Source: an uncultured bacterium
Lineage (GTDB): Bacteria > Cyanobacteriota > Vampirovibrionia > Gastranaerophilales > Gastranaerophilaceae
Assembly: GCA_900554385.1 (NCBI GenBank)
Contig: USHE01000022.1
Location: 1-14,906 of the forward strand
DNA: 14,906 nucleotides
Direction: 5' to 3'
The notes under the pieces were generated by a model. That model worked only from the letters and a program-made list of their open reading frames with translations, had not been told where the DNA came from and searched no databases. Positions 13,199 through 14,906 of this stretch are shown here, piece by piece; the first letter of the stretch is position 1, and every line of letters begins with the position of its first letter. Position numbers and translations under genes: made by a program.

Positions 13199-13930
13199 TT
13201 GGAAATCTTTTCACGTAACAGCCTTTACTGGGGCGAAGAAAACCAGAATATCCTGAAATCAAAACATGTCGCAGTATTTGGACTTGGCGGTGTGGGAGGA
13301 TTTTGTGCAGAAAGTTTAGCCAGAGCAGGAATAGGCGAAATGACAATAATCGATTTTGACACAGTTTCTGCTTCAAACATTAACCGACAGATTGTTGCAC
13401 TTCATTCTACTGTCGGCAAGCGCAAGACCGAACTCTTTGAAGAACGCTTAAAAGACATAAATCCTAATATTAAATTAAACGTTATTAACGATTTTTATAC
13501 TAATGAAGATTTTGAAAACATTGATTTTGCTGCTGATGCAATTGATACAATGCGTTCAAAAATATCGTTACTGGAAACTTGTATAAACAGAGGTATTCCT
13601 GTTATCAGCTCCATGGGTGCAGGAAATAGAATAGACCCGTCAAAATTATACATCAGTGACATTTCTGAAATTGAAAACAAAAATGCACCATTTGTTTCAA
13701 ATATAATTTATCAATTAAAAAAACGAGGAATAGAAAAAGGGATTACAGTTGTTGCAAGCAGAGAAAAACCTTTTGTGAGAGAAAAAATTTCAGAAACGGA
13801 AAAAGTTACAACCCAAAACGGAGAGGAAATTGAATTCACAAAAATTACACCTGCTTCAACTCCATTTGTTGCAAGCTGTGCTGGAATTTTTATGGCATAT
13901 TATATAGTGAGTAAATTTATTAAGCAATAA
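13199..13930 (+). CDS. tcdA: tRNA threonylcarbamoyladenosine dehydratase TcdA
   Basis: This 243-residue ThiF/E1-like protein has an ATP-binding motif VAVFGLGGVGGFCAESLARAG (split: 24-33 with G28, G30, G31, G33; then 34-44) and the SASNINRQIV segment (57-66) whose Arg and Gln contact ATP. The region GIEKGITVVASREKP matches the TcdA/CsdL branch. TcdA converts t6A at position 37 of ANN-decoding tRNAs to its cyclic form, using ATP. It starts at TTG 13199, 15 bases after secG, with AAGAAAGAAG upstream. No ATG gives the full conserved N-terminus (RNSLYWGEE), so the TTG start is preferred. Confidence 0.9.
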   Translation: MEIFSRNSLYWGEENQNILKSKHVAVFGLGGVGGFCAESLARAGIGEMTIIDFDTVSASNINRQIVALHSTVGKRKTELFEERLKDINPNIKLNVINDFYTNEDFENIDFAADAIDTMRSKISLLETCINRGIPVISSMGAGNRIDPSKLYISDISEIENKNAPFVSNIIYQLKKRGIEKGITVVASREKPFVREKISETEKVTTQNGEEIEFTKITPASTPFVASCAGIFMAYYIVSKFIKQ

Positions 13931-13940
13931 AAAACAGATC

Positions 13941-13961
13941 ATTCTGAACTTGTTTCAGAAT
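13941..13961 (+). repeat. Dispersed palindromic repeat, copy 3
   Basis: ATTCTGAA/TTCAGAAT is a perfect eight-base stem around CTTGT, in the 56-base gap between tcdA and the dehydrogenase gene. Its core CTGAACTTGTTTCAG is shared with the copies at 2454-2470 and 2969-2985, and it too reads in the direction of transcription. No T-run follows. Confidence 0.8.
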
Positions 13962-13986
13962 CCAGAATAATAAGGATGAAATAAAT

Positions 13987-14688
13987 ATGAATATATTGAT
14001 AACCGGAGCATCAAAAGGAATAGGAAACGCAATCGCAAAAGAACTTCTAAATCTTTGCAATATTTATGTTACCGGAAGAAACGAAGAAGCACTGAAAACT
14101 ATTGAAGCAAAAGCTTATTGCGTATGTGATCTATCTCAAAATATCACTCCGCTTGTCGATTTTATCAAGGAGAATAAAATAGATGTCTTAATTAACAATG
14201 CAGGCGAATACATTTACGGCTCAATAGACTCAGCCGCAAGTAACGATATTGAAAGAATTTTTGCAACAAATCTGATAACCCCAGTAAAACTGATATCGTC
14301 AGCAGTACCATACATGAAAGAGATTAAATGGGGCAGAATAATAAATATAGGTTCAATATCCGGAATAATGGGCGAAGCCTACGCAAGCCTTTATTCCTCA
14401 AGCAAAGCAGGTCTAATGGGATTAACAAAAGCCCTTGCCCTTGAACTTGCGGAATATAATATTACCGTAAACACAATTAACCCCGGCTGGGTGGAAACTG
14501 AACTTGGAATGAATTCTATTGATGACAGCGAATTCTCAAAAGAAGAAATTATCGATTGTATACCGCAAAAAAGATTTGTAAAACCTGAAGAAGTAGCGAA
14601 ACTTTGCAGATACTTAATCTCAGAGGATGCGAAAGGGATTACAGGACAGGGCATAAACCTTTGCGCAGGTCTTAGTGTCGGGATATAA
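13987..14688 (+). CDS. Short-chain dehydrogenase/reductase, FabG-like
   Basis: This 233-residue classical SDR has the cofactor motif TGASKGIG (6-13), NNAG (70-73), the N95 structural residue, a catalytic serine in IGSISG (S123 or S125), and Y136-x3-K140 in YSSSKAG. NPGWVETELG (165-174) and the end GITGQGINLCAGLSVGI fit FabG-type enzymes. Arg31, directly after the second beta strand (VTGR), suggests NADP(H) preference. It could reduce a 3-oxoacyl thioester or another carbonyl; the substrate cannot be read from sequence. AAGGA precedes the ATG. It lies at the end of the run that begins with the Nudix regulator, after a 56-base gap. Confidence 0.88.
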   Translation: MNILITGASKGIGNAIAKELLNLCNIYVTGRNEEALKTIEAKAYCVCDLSQNITPLVDFIKENKIDVLINNAGEYIYGSIDSAASNDIERIFATNLITPVKLISSAVPYMKEIKWGRIINIGSISGIMGEAYASLYSSSKAGLMGLTKALALELAEYNITVNTINPGWVETELGMNSIDDSEFSKEEIIDCIPQKRFVKPEEVAKLCRYLISEDAKGITGQGINLCAGLSVGI

Positions 14689-14690
14689 TA

Positions 14691-14719
14691 TTGAAATCAA
14701 ATATAAAATAGTTTATAAT
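14691..14719 (+). promoter_or_regulatory. Strong promoter before the poly-G microORF
   Basis: TTGAAA (14691-14696) and a perfect TATAAT (14714-14719) are spaced by exactly 17 bases. Transcription would begin near 14726, just before the ribosome binding site AAGGAG (14731-14736). The -35 element starts two bases after the dehydrogenase stop codon. Confidence 0.7.
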
Positions 14720-14741
14720 AAAGAAAAAGAAAGGAGAAACC

Positions 14742-14795
14742 ATGAAAAAGCTTGATATCACTGCATTACATCGAGGGGGGGGGGGGCAGACATAG
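14742..14795 (+). CDS. MicroORF containing a G12 tract, possible slippage-prone gene
   Basis: As written the frame gives 17 residues, MKKLDITALHRGGGGQT, ending at TAG 14793-14795. It has a full expression signal: TTGAAA-17-TATAAT, then AAGGAG five bases before the ATG. Twelve consecutive G's (14775-14786) encode the four glycines. With one G fewer the peptide would end RHRAGGLFNQ (25 residues in all); with one more it would end ADIEPADFLTNRN (28). No phase gives a long protein in the window. It could be a true microprotein or peptide precursor, a remnant of a larger gene, or a sequencing error in the homopolymer. I recognise no family. Confidence 0.4.
   Translation: MKKLDITALHRGGGGQT
14775..14786 (+). 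repeat. Homopolymeric G12 tract
   Basis: Twelve G's in a row are highly unusual in sequence this AT-rich. The tract falls inside the microORF after codon 11. Such tracts change length readily by polymerase slippage and underlie phase variation in several bacteria, but homopolymers are also frequent sites of sequencing or assembly error. Confidence 0.9.
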
Positions 14796-14906
14796 AGCCG
14801 GCGGACTTTTTAACCAATAGGAATTAACCCCACACAAACCATTTAAAAATGCCAATGTTTTAAAAAATTAAAGGATTATAGATTTTTTAGCAGATATGAC
14901 ATAAAA
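14796..14906. other. Right-edge AT-rich region without a clear gene
   Basis: I see no ORF with a ribosome binding site. An AT-only inverted repeat TTTAAAA/TTTTAAA (14842-14864) is present but too weak to call a terminator. A purine-rich AAAGGA near 14870 has no plausible start codon at proper spacing within the window. Confidence 0.4.

Overview
The window is AT-rich and gene-dense and comes from a bacterial chromosome. The minus strand (about 555-12111) carries a nearly unbroken S10-type ribosomal protein cluster. In transcription order it is rpsJ, rplC, rplD, rplW, rplB, rpsS, rplV, rpsC, rplP, rpmC, rpsQ, rplN, rplX, rplE, rpsN and rpsH. Upstream of it, on the same strand, lie minC-minD-minE and then a lysozyme-like (lytic transglycosylase) protein with an EF-hand. 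The plus strand (12269-14688) carries a compact run: an NrtR-type Nudix/winged-helix regulator, secG, tcdA and a short-chain dehydrogenase. A tiny ORF with its own promoter and a run of twelve G's follows near the right edge. A truncated unknown gene on the minus strand sits at the left edge.

Organism (inference only): a complete MinCDE system, an AT-rich genome, a zinc-type S14 and an L24 with a four-cysteine C-terminus point to an anaerobic, low-GC bacterium. I favour a non-photosynthetic cyanobacterial relative (Gastranaerophilales/Vampirovibrionia, 'Melainabacteria'), with Clostridia as the main alternative. No rRNA or lineage-specific marker is present to settle this.

How the regions work: the ribosomal block is a single polarity group. 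It is read from a good promoter (TTGACA-17-TACGAT, 8731-8759) and ends at a strong hairpin terminator (507-538) directly after rpsH. The usual continuation (rplF, rplR, rpsE, rpmD, rplO, secY) is absent here. The min genes place the division septum. minD and minE are coupled, and minE ends in its own terminator (8842-8870) just before the ribosomal promoter. The plus-strand genes look like one transcription unit of housekeeping functions: regulation, protein export, tRNA t6A cyclisation and an oxidoreductase.

The least ordinary features are these: (i) the G12 tract inside a well-expressed-looking microORF; (ii) several ribosomal spacers filled with hairpins, including copies of a dispersed palindrome with core CTGAACTTGTTTCAG; (iii) a MinE with a long acidic tail and a MinC with a long acidic linker; (iv) truncation of the spc part of the ribosomal cluster; (v) a six-copy ATGCT tandem repeat upstream of an unknown gene. 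I see no CRISPR array, tRNA, rRNA or insertion sequence, and nothing here amounts to a demonstrated new system.
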